From positions 110,029-174,028 of the forward strand of contig DAOVPV010000003.1 of the NCBI GenBank assembly GCA_030629005.1: 64,000 nt of DNA. The letters run 5' to 3'. Below the pieces are notes generated by a model that searched no databases, was not told where the DNA came from, and was given only the letters and a program-made list of their open reading frames with translations. Every line of letters begins with the position of its first letter. The stretch's first letter is position 1. Made by a program: the position numbers and the translations under genes. This document shows positions 42,971 through 50,863 of the stretch, in pieces. Source of the stretch: a bacterium (lineage in GTDB: Bacteria; Babelota; Babeliae; Babelales; UASB340).

Positions 42971-44476
42971 CTATTCGACTTTTTTTAATGTTGGAAACAA
43001 TATGACATCTTTTATAGATGTTGTATCTGTAATCAACATTGTTAATCTATCAATACCAACTCCAACACCAACAGCAGGAGCAAGACCATATTCTAATGCT
43101 TTTACATAATCAGCATCAAAATGATGCGCTTCATCGTCTCCAGCACCACGAGCTTCTACTTGAGCTCTAAATCTATCGGCCTGATCAAACGGATCATTAA
43201 GCTCTGTAAAACCATTCGCCAATTCCATTCCTGCAACAAATAGTTCAAAGCGTGCCGCATATTCAGGTTTTTCTGGATCACGCTTTGCAAGTGGTGATAT
43301 TTCTATTGGATATCCAATAATAAAAGTTGGTTGAACAATTTTATCTTCAACTAATTCTTCAAATAACGCTGAAATCTTTGCACCATAACCAGCAGTACTC
43401 ACAACTTCTAAACTATATTTTTTAAGTAATTTATCTATATTTTCTTCTGATATTTCAGATTCTTTTAACCCACCAATTTCTACTAACGAATCATGCATAG
43501 TCAGTTTTCTAAATGGCGCCGTAAAATCTATTTCCTTATCTCCAAACTTCACATAAGAGGAGCCTGCAACTTTATCTGCAACAGAACTAATAATACCTTC
43601 GGTTAATGCAATGCCATCGTTATAATCACCATAGGCCATGTAAAATTCTAACATGGTAAACTCGGGATTATGTTTTGTGGAAACACCTTCATTTCTAAAA
43701 TTTCTATTAATTTCAAAAACCCTTTCCATCCCACCAACAACAAGCCTCTTTAAATAAAGCTCTGGAGCAATACGCAAATACAAATCAATATCATACGCAT
43801 TATGATGAGTGACAAAAGGTCTGGCCACAGCGCCTCCAGGAATCGGATGAAGCATAGGAGTTTCTACCTCTAAAAACTCCTTTTCTAATAAAAAATCTCT
43901 AACAAACTGAATTATTTTTGAACGTTTTATAAACTTTTCTTTGCTTTCCTGGTTGCTTATTAAATCTAAATAACGTTGCCGATAACGTTGTTCAACATCA
44001 ACCAAACCATGAAATTTTTCAGGTAAAGCATGCAAACATTTGCTTAGTAAAGAAAGATCTCTAACCTTTAAAGTAATTTCACCCACTTTTGTTTTAAAAA
44101 CAATGCCCTTTACCCAAACAATATCTCCAGCATCAATATCTTGTAAAAACAAATTAAAAAGCTCTTCCCCGACATCATTCTTTTTTATATAAATCTGCAA
44201 ATCACCCGTTCTATCTCGCAAATTAGCAAAAATAGACTTACCATGATCTCTTATCGTTATTAAACGACCAGCAATAGTATATTCCTTATTATCTGATATT
44301 TCATGAGAAAAATCATAAACAACTTTAGAACAAGTTGAGTTCGTCTTTTTAAAAGAAGGCCAAGGATTAACTCCTCTAGCTTGCATATCTTTTACTTTAT
44401 TTAAACGAACAACATCTTCATTTACATTTTTAATCTTTTTTTCTTGAACTGGTGCTGTTTTTAATTTTTCAGACAT
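42971..44476 (-). CDS. lysS: Lysyl-tRNA synthetase, class II
   Basis: 501 residues. The N-terminal OB-fold anticodon domain (YTIAGRLITIRDHGKSIFANL and LQIYIKKND) precedes the class II core: motif 1 region with FLEVETPMLHPIPGGAVARPF, motif 2 FEINRNFRNEGVSTKHNPEF, and motif 3 GVGVGIDRLTML near the C-terminus. ELNDPFDQADRF and the late PAVGVGVGIDRL block are typical of bacterial LysS. It charges tRNA-Lys in the cytoplasm. A Lys-rich extension of about 20 residues at the N-terminus is present. It lies between ftsB (79-bp gap) and recJ (7-bp gap). Confidence 0.96.
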   Translation of the reverse strand: MSEKLKTAPVQEKKIKNVNEDVVRLNKVKDMQARGVNPWPSFKKTNSTCSKVVYDFSHEISDNKEYTIAGRLITIRDHGKSIFANLRDRTGDLQIYIKKNDVGEELFNLFLQDIDAGDIVWVKGIVFKTKVGEITLKVRDLSLLSKCLHALPEKFHGLVDVEQRYRQRYLDLISNQESKEKFIKRSKIIQFVRDFLLEKEFLEVETPMLHPIPGGAVARPFVTHHNAYDIDLYLRIAPELYLKRLVVGGMERVFEINRNFRNEGVSTKHNPEFTMLEFYMAYGDYNDGIALTEGIISSVADKVAGSSYVKFGDKEIDFTAPFRKLTMHDSLVEIGGLKESEISEENIDKLLKKYSLEVVSTAGYGAKISALFEELVEDKIVQPTFIIGYPIEISPLAKRDPEKPEYAARFELFVAGMELANGFTELNDPFDQADRFRAQVEARGAGDDEAHHFDADYVKALEYGLAPAVGVGVGIDRLTMLITDTTSIKDVILFPTLKKVE

Positions 44477-44554
44477 ATGAAATTCCTAAATAATATTTAA
44501 CATTCAACATAATCAGTTGATTATAAACAAATAAAATAAATCTGTTAAAACTTT

Positions 44555-44836
44555 TTATTTATCTAAAAGATAAACGACTTCGTCTTTCTCTCCCATTTGT
44601 AAATCTAATCTGGCACTTTTTTCTATTTCAAACGGATCATTATTTATATGTTTAATATCTTTTTTTATCTTTACTATTTTTTTATTTAACTTTTCTATGG
44701 ATCGTTTTTTTAAGCTCATGTCTTTTTTTAATTTAAAATATTTTAAATACCCAGACTTTCCCCTAAAAAAAGTATCTACCATAAAAACAAGAACTAAAGC
44801 GACAATAAAAAGTCTTACAAAGGTCTTTTTATTCAT
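44555..44836 (-). CDS. ftsB: FtsB/DivIC-family septum formation initiator
   Basis: A 93-residue bitopic protein: short cytoplasmic N-terminus, one membrane helix (VRLFIVALVLVFMVDTFF, about 8-25), then a periplasmic coiled coil (LKKDMSLKKRSIEKLNKKIV and on) and the family ending DPFEIEKSARLDLQMGEKDEVVYLL, which matches the D-x-x-x-x-E-x-x-A-R-x-x-x-x-M-x-x-x-x-E block of FtsB/DivIC. It would take part in divisome assembly with FtsL/FtsQ-like partners, none of which is in this window. 11 bp separate it from rapZ upstream. The family call is good although the protein is small. Confidence 0.85.
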   Translation of the reverse strand: MNKKTFVRLFIVALVLVFMVDTFFRGKSGYLKYFKLKKDMSLKKRSIEKLNKKIVKIKKDIKHINNDPFEIEKSARLDLQMGEKDEVVYLLDK

Positions 44837-44847
44837 AATTTACCCCA

Positions 44848-45750
44848 CTACTCTTTTCCAAGGTCTCTATGCTGAACCAAAAACCGTGTATTTTCCCACT
44901 TTTCAGACCACAACCGTTCTACAAATGCAACCGATCTGTGCTTGCCACCAGTGCAACCAATACCAACATTAATAAAAAAACGCCCTTTGTCATAAAATTT
45001 TTGTATAGAATAATGCAAAAAATCTCTTAACATTTCCCAGTACTCGTTAACGGCCTGTTTTTCAAATAAATATTTTTGTATTTGCTCATTTCTACCATCA
45101 AGCTGCTTCAATAAAGGCTCAAAGTAAGGATTTGGCAAAAAGCGCAAATCATATACCAAATTACTTTCTGTAGGAACTCCATATTTAAAACCAAAAGACA
45201 TAAGATTAACCATTATCTGTTGTTGAAAAGTCGAAGACAACGAACATTTAACCCATTCCCTTAGATCATGGACATTGAAAACATCTGTATCCAAAACAAC
45301 ATCCGCCATCGCTTTTATTGGTTCTAAAATGAGCTTTTCTTCTGAAATTGCAGCTGCTAACGACTTATCCGTAGAAAACAATGGATGATTTCGTCTTGTT
45401 TCCTGAAACCTACGAATCAAAGTCGGAGTACTCGCATTTAAAAAAATTATCTTAAGATCCCATCGATCTTTCTCTTGTGCGCGAATCTTTTCTAGAAAAG
45501 ATACAAAATCTGTTAAAAACTTTTTGCCTCGAGCATCTACACTTAAAGCAACTTTAGATAAATTATGTTGACCATGATATGCCAAATTAAAAAACGTAGA
45601 AAGCATAGGTAGAGGCAAATTGTCTACACAATAAAAACCAAAATCTTCTAATGACCTTATAAAAATAGTTTTTCCAGCACCAGAAAGTCCCGTTACAATG
45701 AGGGCTTGCTTCGGCAATATTTTTTCTATGCTATCTTCGGTTCTAGGCAT
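44848..45750 (-). CDS. rapZ: RapZ/YvcJ-family nucleotide-binding protein
   Basis: About 300 residues with N-terminal Walker A GLSGAGKT, then a helix-strand with SLEDFGFYCVDNLP (family hallmark), a central TPTLIRRFQETRRNHPL block, and the C-terminal RapZ domain with VGIGCTGGKHRSVAFVERL. RapZ controls glucosamine-6-phosphate synthase mRNA or senses cell-wall precursors in various bacteria; the YvcJ group binds nucleotides. ATG 45748-45750 (TTGGG upstream) is chosen over TTG 45760-45762. It is the first gene of a housekeeping run and is divergent from the S41 protease across 144 bp, which must hold both promoters. Confidence 0.93.
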   Translation of the reverse strand: MPRTEDSIEKILPKQALIVTGLSGAGKTIFIRSLEDFGFYCVDNLPLPMLSTFFNLAYHGQHNLSKVALSVDARGKKFLTDFVSFLEKIRAQEKDRWDLKIIFLNASTPTLIRRFQETRRNHPLFSTDKSLAAAISEEKLILEPIKAMADVVLDTDVFNVHDLREWVKCSLSSTFQQQIMVNLMSFGFKYGVPTESNLVYDLRFLPNPYFEPLLKQLDGRNEQIQKYLFEKQAVNEYWEMLRDFLHYSIQKFYDKGRFFINVGIGCTGGKHRSVAFVERLWSEKWENTRFLVQHRDLGKE

Positions 45751-45894
45751 AATAAAACCCAACTCGTTTATAAATTTATTCTAAACATTTTTTATTTTCG
45801 CATAAGATTGCTAAAAATAAAAATTTATCTTTAAAATAAATTTATTTTAATATAATAAAAAAATATCAAACAACAAAAATACCAAGGAGAGAAT

Positions 45895-47454
45895 ATGACT
45901 TATAGGTTTAAAAAAAATTTCATACTTTTTATAACACTATCAATTACTCTAACAAATGGAAACACAACCACAAAAAATAAAAAGTTAGCTCTTTTTAAAA
46001 AAAACAAAAAAGAAACAACAACAATAGATTTAAGTGAAAACAAAAAGGAAGCCCCAAATAATAATCAAAATCAAAAAAAGGTTATCTATCCATGGCTTGG
46101 AACCGTAGCCGAGGTTATAAGCCTAATAGAACAAAAAGCCTACCGTGACGTAAACTTCGCCGATTTTATGCAACAAGCTCTAAAAGGCGCAATGGCTCAC
46201 GTAGACCCACACTCAGCATTTTTCTCCAAGAAAAGTTATCAAGAAACAATGGAATCAACATCAGGTAAATTTTCTGGCATAGGTGTAAGCATAATAAGCA
46301 AAGCGCTAGATGATGACACCCTTCCAATAGTTGATATAATTCAAACCGGCCCTGCAGATAAAGCAGGCTTAAAGCCTGGAGACAAAATAATTCAAGTAAA
46401 TGGAGAAACTCTACGAGGATTATCGACAGACGAAGTTATAAACAAGCTAAAAGGCGAAGTCGGCACAGAGGTTCAACTAAAAATAATAAGAGAAAAAAAA
46501 CCACTAGAATTTAAAATAAAAAGAGATATCGTAAAAGACCAAGTATCAATATGTTATAATATAAAAGATCAAAACATATACTACTTATCTCTAAAAATAT
46601 TTAACGAACCTGCAGCACAACAAGCAAAAGAGCTTTTAAAGAAAGCAAATAACGGAAAAGCAAAAGGCCTCATCTTGGATTTACGCAGAAATCCTGGTGG
46701 AATCTTGGGCTCTGGCGTTGATATGGCTTCTTTATTTTTACCAAAAAACTCCTTAATCGTTACAACAAAAAACAACCAAGGAAAGGTAACTGCTGAATAC
46801 AAAACAAAAACAGCACCTGTACTTAATAGCGACATTCCAATATTCATACTAATAGACAATTTTACAGCCTCAGCCGCAGAAATCTTGGCAGGAAACTTGC
46901 AGTACTATTCTCAAAAATTAATAAGTCCTAAAACAAAAAAAAGTAAACTGATGGTATTTTTGGTAGGAACATCTAGCTTTGGTAAAGGCTCCGTTCAAGA
47001 AGTTATCCCAATAAGCAATGGCTGTGCGCTAAAATTAACTGTAGACTTATACTTTTTGCCAAACAACATTTCAATCCAAGCAAAAGGAATAAAGCCAGAC
47101 TTTCTAGTTAAACCAAAAATAATTCCATCGGAAGAAATGCAGTGGGTAGAAGATCTTTACGGAAAAGAAACCTCTTTAAAACACCACATATCAGAAGAAG
47201 AAGCCTTAGGTAAGGTACAAAAAAAACAACAAAAAAAAGAAACTACAGAAAAAAAAGTAATAAGCTGGGACCAAAGACATCGAGAGTTAATAAACAGCGA
47301 CGTACAAATAAAAGCAAGCGTAAACTTAATAAACATGTTTAACTTTGCAAAGCAATGCAACCCTAAATTAGTGGAAACAAGAGAAAAAACCTTGAAATTT
47401 TTAAAGCAAAACTACCTCACAGATGAACCATTTAAGGTAGAAAAAATTAATTAA
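45895..47454 (+). CDS. ctpA: S41-family C-terminal processing protease
   Basis: 519 residues. A signal (FILFITLSITLTNG) and a Lys/Asn-rich linker to about 60 come first. Then comes the CTP fold: VDPHSAFFSKKSYQE, a PDZ domain (IGVSIISKAL..DTLPIVDI, then GPADKAGLKPGDKIIQVNG) near 120-190, and the protease core with LILDLRRNPGGIL, DNFTASAAEILAG (catalytic Ser near 325) and SSFGKGSVQEV (Lys near 364). A charged C-terminal 120 residues complete it. It cleaves periplasmic proteins near their C-termini, affecting envelope turnover. AAGGAGAG site five bases upstream. No residue loss is seen. Confidence 0.92.
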   Translation: MTYRFKKNFILFITLSITLTNGNTTTKNKKLALFKKNKKETTTIDLSENKKEAPNNNQNQKKVIYPWLGTVAEVISLIEQKAYRDVNFADFMQQALKGAMAHVDPHSAFFSKKSYQETMESTSGKFSGIGVSIISKALDDDTLPIVDIIQTGPADKAGLKPGDKIIQVNGETLRGLSTDEVINKLKGEVGTEVQLKIIREKKPLEFKIKRDIVKDQVSICYNIKDQNIYYLSLKIFNEPAAQQAKELLKKANNGKAKGLILDLRRNPGGILGSGVDMASLFLPKNSLIVTTKNNQGKVTAEYKTKTAPVLNSDIPIFILIDNFTASAAEILAGNLQYYSQKLISPKTKKSKLMVFLVGTSSFGKGSVQEVIPISNGCALKLTVDLYFLPNNISIQAKGIKPDFLVKPKIIPSEEMQWVEDLYGKETSLKHHISEEEALGKVQKKQQKKETTEKKVISWDQRHRELINSDVQIKASVNLINMFNFAKQCNPKLVETREKTLKFLKQNYLTDEPFKVEKIN

Positions 47455-47478
47455 TTTAAAAAAACATTGATTTTTGCT

Positions 47479-47506
47479 TTGATTTTTATTTCAAAAAATT
47501 TATAAT
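47479..47506 (+). promoter_or_regulatory. Candidate promoter for the tRNA region
   Basis: TTGATT (47479-47484) and TATAAT (47501-47506) with a 16-bp spacer, about 140 bases before tRNA-His. Confidence 0.5.
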
Positions 47507-47551
47507 ATCTTTGCGTATGCATGGTGTTTAAAATATTAAGTTAGCATGGTG

Positions 47552-47660
47552 CAAGTACTTTGAGATATTAAATTGACATGGTGAGCGTAGCTTCCTCCTA
47601 CGCACAAGGCTACGGAGGACAAGTTCTTTGAGATATTAAATTGACATGGTGAGCGTAGCT
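47552..47660 (+). repeat. Duplicated tRNA-His leader enclosing a CTACG-type repeat
   Basis: A 35-base segment made of upstream leader plus the first 12 bases of tRNA-His (GTGAGCGTAGCT) occurs identically at 47558-47592 and 47626-47660. The 33 bases between them (TCCTCCTACGCACAAGGC and on) form a small inverted-repeat element. The first copy is a dead tRNA start; the second continues into the intact tRNA gene. It resembles an insertion within the tRNA gene accompanied by duplication of the target, leaving one copy functional. Confidence 0.75.
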
Positions 47661-47724
47661 CAGTTGGTAGAGCACCAGATTGTGGTTCTGGACGTCGCGG
47701 GTTCGAGCCCCGTCGCTCACCCCA
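47649..47724 (+). tRNA. tRNA-His (GTG)
   Basis: A cloverleaf folds with acceptor GTGAGCG/CGCTCAC, D arm with TAGCTCAGTTGGTAGAGC, anticodon stem CCAGA/TCTGG holding loop TTGTGGT (anticodon GTG), and T arm GCGGGTTCGAGCCCCGT. Discriminator C73 faces a genomic G at position -1 (47648), the histidine identity pair. CCA is encoded at 47722-47724. Confidence 0.97.
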
Positions 47725-47757
47725 GCCTACGCCCAGGTGGCTACGGCTGGCAGGCCA
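47725..47757 (+). repeat. CTACG-type repeat abutting the tRNA-His 3' end
   Basis: GCCTACGCCC...GGCTACGGCTGG starts directly after the encoded CCA. G+C-rich, with inverted arms, unlike its surroundings. Confidence 0.6.
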
Positions 47758-47814
47758 CTAAAATTTATCTTTGATTTTTTTGATTTTAAGATATTCTTGA
47801 TTAAAAGATTATGT

Positions 47815-47890
47815 CGGGGCGTGGCGCAGCTGGTAGCGCACTCGCTTTGGGAGCGAGGGGTCGCCAGTTCGAATCTGGCCGCCCCGACCA
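47815..47890 (+). tRNA. tRNA-Pro (TGG)
   Basis: Acceptor CGGGGCG/CGCCCCG, D arm TGGCGCAGCTGGTAGCGCA, anticodon stem CTCGC/GCGAG with loop TTTGGGA (anticodon TGG), T arm CCAGTTCGAATCTGG. Discriminator A and encoded CCA (47888-47890). All parts pair normally. Confidence 0.97.
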
Positions 47891-47960
47891 GTCTTCGCTC
47901 TAACGAGCTTCCTACTTCGCCCAAGTGGTTACGAAGGACAAGTCGTCTGGCGCGGCCAGC
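47891..47960 (+). repeat. TTCGC/TACG-type repeat abutting the tRNA-Pro 3' end
   Basis: It begins directly after CCA. It contains ACGAAGGACAAGTCGTCTGG at 47931-47950, which recurs exactly at 48215-48234 after tRNA-Arg, and ends GGCCAGC. Confidence 0.7.
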
Positions 47961-47970
47961 ATTTGATTCT

Positions 47971-47998
47971 GTCATCCTGAACTCGTTTCAGGATCTAG
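47971..47998 (+). repeat. Hairpin repeat copy (TCATCCTGAA family)
   Basis: GTCATCCTGAACTCGTTTCAGGATCTAG carries the ATCCTGAA/TTCAGGAT stem seen at 20429 and 21427. It is a single copy here. Confidence 0.75.
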
Positions 47999-48000
47999 TT

Positions 48001-48137
48001 TTTGAAATATCAAATCAAATTGGTGCCCGTAGCTTCCTCCTACGCACAAGGCTTCCAGCCTTCGCCACAAGGCTACGGCGGACGGGTCGGAGGACAGGCA
48101 CTTTGAAATAAATTATCAATTGGTGCCCGTAGCTCAG
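48001..48137 (+). repeat. Duplicated tRNA-Arg leader enclosing a CTACG/TTCGC element
   Basis: As with tRNA-His, the first 12 bases of tRNA-Arg with their leader (TTGGTGCCCGTAGCT) appear at 48019-48033 and again at 48120-48134, where the intact gene continues. Between them is a longer element (starting TCCTCCTACGCACAAGGC, the same start as upstream of tRNA-His) with internal GGCTACGGCGGACGGG. The leader copies are similar but not identical. Confidence 0.7.
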
Positions 48138-48199
48138 GTGGATAGAGCAACGGATTTCTAATCCGTAGGTCACAGGTTCAAGTCCTGTCGGGCACACCA
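48123..48199 (+). tRNA. tRNA-Arg (TCT)
   Basis: Acceptor GTGCCCG/CGGGCAC, D arm TAGCTCAGGTGGATAGAGCA, anticodon stem ACGGA/TCCGT with loop TTTCTAA (anticodon TCT), T arm ACAGGTTCAAGTCCTGT. Discriminator A and encoded CCA (48197-48199). Confidence 0.97.
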
Positions 48200-48243
48200 G
48201 CTTTCGCTAAAGCTACGAAGGACAAGTCGTCTGGCTTTGCCAG
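48200..48243 (+). repeat. TTCGC/CTACG repeat abutting the tRNA-Arg 3' end
   Basis: It begins directly after CCA: CTTTCGCTAAAGCTACGAAG, then the segment shared with 47931-47950, ending GCCAG. All three tRNA genes thus have such an element at the 3' end. Confidence 0.7.
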
Positions 48244-48303
48244 TAAAATGCGAAGACTGTCCAACATAACTATTGATGGCAATCGATCTTCTTAAGTGAA
48301 TAA

Positions 48304-49173
48304 CTAATAATCTAATGAATAGTCTTCAGAGTCATCATAAGGTTTAATTCGAGAATAAATAGTTTCAACAATCCAAGGGATTCCTGTAATATCAAAAATA
48401 AAAACAGCATCATTTTTTAATATATTTAAGGCTTCCATTAAAAACTCAACCTCCATCCTAACATCTTCCGGTACCAGGCTAAGAGCCCTTTGAATTTTTT
48501 TGAGAACAGATCCCTTAAGCTTATCATAATCTCCATTACCACAAGTCATTTTCGAAATACCCCTTTCTAGAATTCGAAGAAATGCCTCCAAATGACGACC
48601 AAAAATTTTATTTCTCCATTCATCAGACAAAATATGGTCTATATAATAAAGCAAAATAGTCTCATTTTTAGGCGAAGTGCAATTTAATCGTAATAAATTT
48701 AAAAGTCGCGGAGATTGCAAATCCAAGGGTCTCTCAATATAAAATGCGTATCTCGATACTATTGGCCCTCCTTTAGAATCAAATTTTAAATGATGATCGC
48801 GCATTAAACGCACTTGTTCTGAAATATTTGGATTGAAACAAGAAACTAAATTATCACCGACATCAATAAAACTTAATTCCCTCTCATGAGAAAATATATA
48901 ACGAATTAGCAATAATAAAAAAAACATACGCTCCACAGGCTCATCAAAAAGCAATGACACTCCAAAAACAACAAACGATAGAATATTAATCACATCTCCA
49001 ACTTTTTTAGAATCATCAACATCCTTAGCTATAGATAACAAATTTTCAACCTTACTTTTCTTACATTCTAACTCTTGAACTGTTGGACCTGTATATCGAG
49101 AAAATCCGCCCATAGAAAATGCGGAAATAACAAAAAATAATCCTAACGACAAAAAAATACTAATTTTTTTCAT
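48304..49173 (-). CDS. Exported protein of unknown function, 289 aa
   Basis: A signal peptide (KKISIFLSLGLFFVISAFSM) is followed by about 40 residues, a hydrophobic stretch near 62-95 (INILSFVVFGVSLLFDEPVE then MFFLLLLIRYIF) that may be one or two membrane helices, and a largely helical C-terminal half with four Cys spread widely. The last residues are acidic (YDDSEDYSLDY). I recognise no domain. It stands between the tRNA cluster and another exported protein on the same strand, 100 bp apart. The start lacks a strong binding site (TAGGATAGAGC upstream). Function unknown. Confidence 0.62.
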   Translation of the reverse strand: MKKISIFLSLGLFFVISAFSMGGFSRYTGPTVQELECKKSKVENLLSIAKDVDDSKKVGDVINILSFVVFGVSLLFDEPVERMFFLLLLIRYIFSHERELSFIDVGDNLVSCFNPNISEQVRLMRDHHLKFDSKGGPIVSRYAFYIERPLDLQSPRLLNLLRLNCTSPKNETILLYYIDHILSDEWRNKIFGRHLEAFLRILERGISKMTCGNGDYDKLKGSVLKKIQRALSLVPEDVRMEVEFLMEALNILKNDAVFIFDITGIPWIVETIYSRIKPYDDSEDYSLDY

Positions 49174-49273
49174 GCTCTATCCTAAATTTTACATAATTAA
49201 ATTTATAAGTTGTTACTAAATACAACAAAAGTAAAATTTTATCAAGTCATAAATGAAAGACATTTTTTTCGAT

Positions 49274-50089
49274 TTATTCCGGAATCTTAAAAGAGAGGCT
49301 TTCACCCCCTTTACACTCAACAACAATTTTCTCAGCACTTCCAAGATATTTATCACCATGCCAATCTTGCGTATCATAAAGCTCCGTTTTAAATTGTTTT
49401 AAAGCCGATACAAACTTTTTGAGCTTTGGATTTTGTGATGCATAATCTTTTCTAACAAAAATATCTGTAACAGGATCTGTTTTCCTTTTTATCCAACTAC
49501 CAAAAGCATCAACCTTTTTTACAACTCTTTCTTTATTTTTCATATAAAAATGACTCATGCCTATCATTTTTTTAAAAAAGCCCAGCTCAGAAGCTATAAA
49601 AGCACCGATAACTGCCATAATTAAATACTTCCTTTTTACCCCGACGTTGTCATTTATTTTTGTATTAACGTGCTGTAAAAGTGAAGTAAGCGTCCTTGTC
49701 ATCTCTGTTTGATATGCCAACATATCCGAATTTTGAAAATTAACTTGATTTCCATAATTGCTACCACCCGTTACAGAGTCAAAACTAAATTTGATTTTAT
49801 CTCGCAACTCTTTGGATATTGCAGAAAAAAATATCATTCTATTTTCATCCGTTGGAATAAAACCTGCATTTTCTATAACGCGATCTAACAAGTCTTTTAT
49901 ATTTAAATCTTTAATTAGCTTTTGGTATATCTCATATTCAAACAAAAGATCAAAAGAATCTTGAGCCTCTAAATTTACACCCGACTTTAAATATTTTTCT
50001 GAAATGTCTTTTAATAAAAGATTTTTACACGTTTGCTTTGCCAACAAACTAAAACTCAGAAACATTAGCAATAATAAGTTTTTTTTCAT
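49274..50089 (-). CDS. Exported protein with an internal membrane helix, 271 aa
   Basis: From ATG 50087-50089 (AAGGGG at good spacing) the product starts MKKNLLLLMFLSFSLLAKQT, a signal peptide. The mature part is helical, with FDSVTGGSNYGNQVNFQNSD in the middle, a hydrophobic helix near residues 157-177 (YLIMAVIGAFIASELGFF), then a basic helix (KNKERVVKKVDAFGSWIKRK) and a charged C-terminus. The pattern (exported, central helix, basic patch after it) is shared loosely with the 368-aa and 286-aa proteins of the operon at 58.9-60.9 kb, which may be distant relatives. No known domain. Confidence 0.62.
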   Translation of the reverse strand: MKKNLLLLMFLSFSLLAKQTCKNLLLKDISEKYLKSGVNLEAQDSFDLLFEYEIYQKLIKDLNIKDLLDRVIENAGFIPTDENRMIFFSAISKELRDKIKFSFDSVTGGSNYGNQVNFQNSDMLAYQTEMTRTLTSLLQHVNTKINDNVGVKRKYLIMAVIGAFIASELGFFKKMIGMSHFYMKNKERVVKKVDAFGSWIKRKTDPVTDIFVRKDYASQNPKLKKFVSALKQFKTELYDTQDWHGDKYLGSAEKIVVECKGGESLSFKIPE

Positions 50090-50178
50090 GCCCACCCCTT
50101 CCCAAATAAGATTTAAACTTCTACTATTATTGAATATTTACAAATCAAAAATCAAGTTAATTTATATTGAGAAGTATC

Positions 50179-50748
50179 ATGGTAAAAGAAATATATTTTG
50201 TTACAGGAAATTCTGGAAAATTTAAAGAAGTTAAAACCTTTATAGAAAAAAATGTACCCGAAATAAAATTGAAACAATTTAAAGCAGATATTCCAGAAAT
50301 TCAATCCCTGGACCAAAAAGAAATAATTTTAGATAAAGCCGTAAAAGCCTGGGAAATGTTAAAAAAACCCTTAATAGTTGACGATGCTGCTATTTTTTTT
50401 GAAAAATACAATAAATTCCCCGGCACAATGACAAAATATATTTATGAAGGTTTGGGCTTTGAAGGAATAGGAAAATTAATAGATAATGGCGATAAAGCTC
50501 ACTTTCTATTACAAATAGCCTACATAGAAAGTCCCGAGAATATACAGCTATTTGAAGGTAAATCTAAAGGAATCATACAAAAACCCGAAAAATTTAATGG
50601 TGATCCGAGTTTACCATATGCATGTATGTTTATACCAAATGGCAGTAATAAAATTTATGAAAATTTAAGAAACACTGCGGAAGGTGAGCCTTTTATGCAT
50701 AGAATAAAGGCTTTAAAAGCTTTTATTCGTTGGTATAAAAGCAAATAA
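50179..50748 (+). CDS. rdgB: Non-canonical purine NTP pyrophosphatase (RdgB/HAM1)
   Basis: 189 residues. It begins VKEIYFVTGNSGKFKEVKTF (the TGN.GK..E signature at residues 9-17), then DDAAIFFEKYNKFPGTMTKY near 72-91, where the family has SG(L/I)xVDAL.G.PG, and ends AEGEPFMHRIKALKAF (the S-HR-A block). It hydrolyses dITP, ITP and XTP to monophosphates to keep inosine out of nucleic acids. The second motif is looser than in most bacteria (DDAAIFFEKYN) and resembles the archaeal/eukaryotic ITPA branch. ATG 50179 is preferred; GAGAAG lies upstream. It is divergent from the neighbouring exported gene. Confidence 0.88.
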   Translation: MVKEIYFVTGNSGKFKEVKTFIEKNVPEIKLKQFKADIPEIQSLDQKEIILDKAVKAWEMLKKPLIVDDAAIFFEKYNKFPGTMTKYIYEGLGFEGIGKLIDNGDKAHFLLQIAYIESPENIQLFEGKSKGIIQKPEKFNGDPSLPYACMFIPNGSNKIYENLRNTAEGEPFMHRIKALKAFIRWYKSK

Positions 50749-50863
50749 AGCTCTTATTTTGCAAAAAACCTCGTTTTTTTTAGCACCCCCATTTTGTTAT
50801 ACTATTTGTAATAATTGTAAACACGTAATAAATTTAATCTAAGTTTAAATTTATGGGGAAAGT

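Noticed and set aside
47640..48250. The tRNA repeat region as a CRISPR array or an attachment site of an integrated island
   Set aside because: Repeats are irregular, not spaced by unique spacers, and no integrase or island lies beside the tRNA genes; XerC at 31040 is a chromosomal recombinase.
50755..50785. T-rich stretch after rdgB as a terminator
   Set aside because: AAAAAACCTCG followed by TTTTTTT forms only a weak A:T pairing with no G+C stem.
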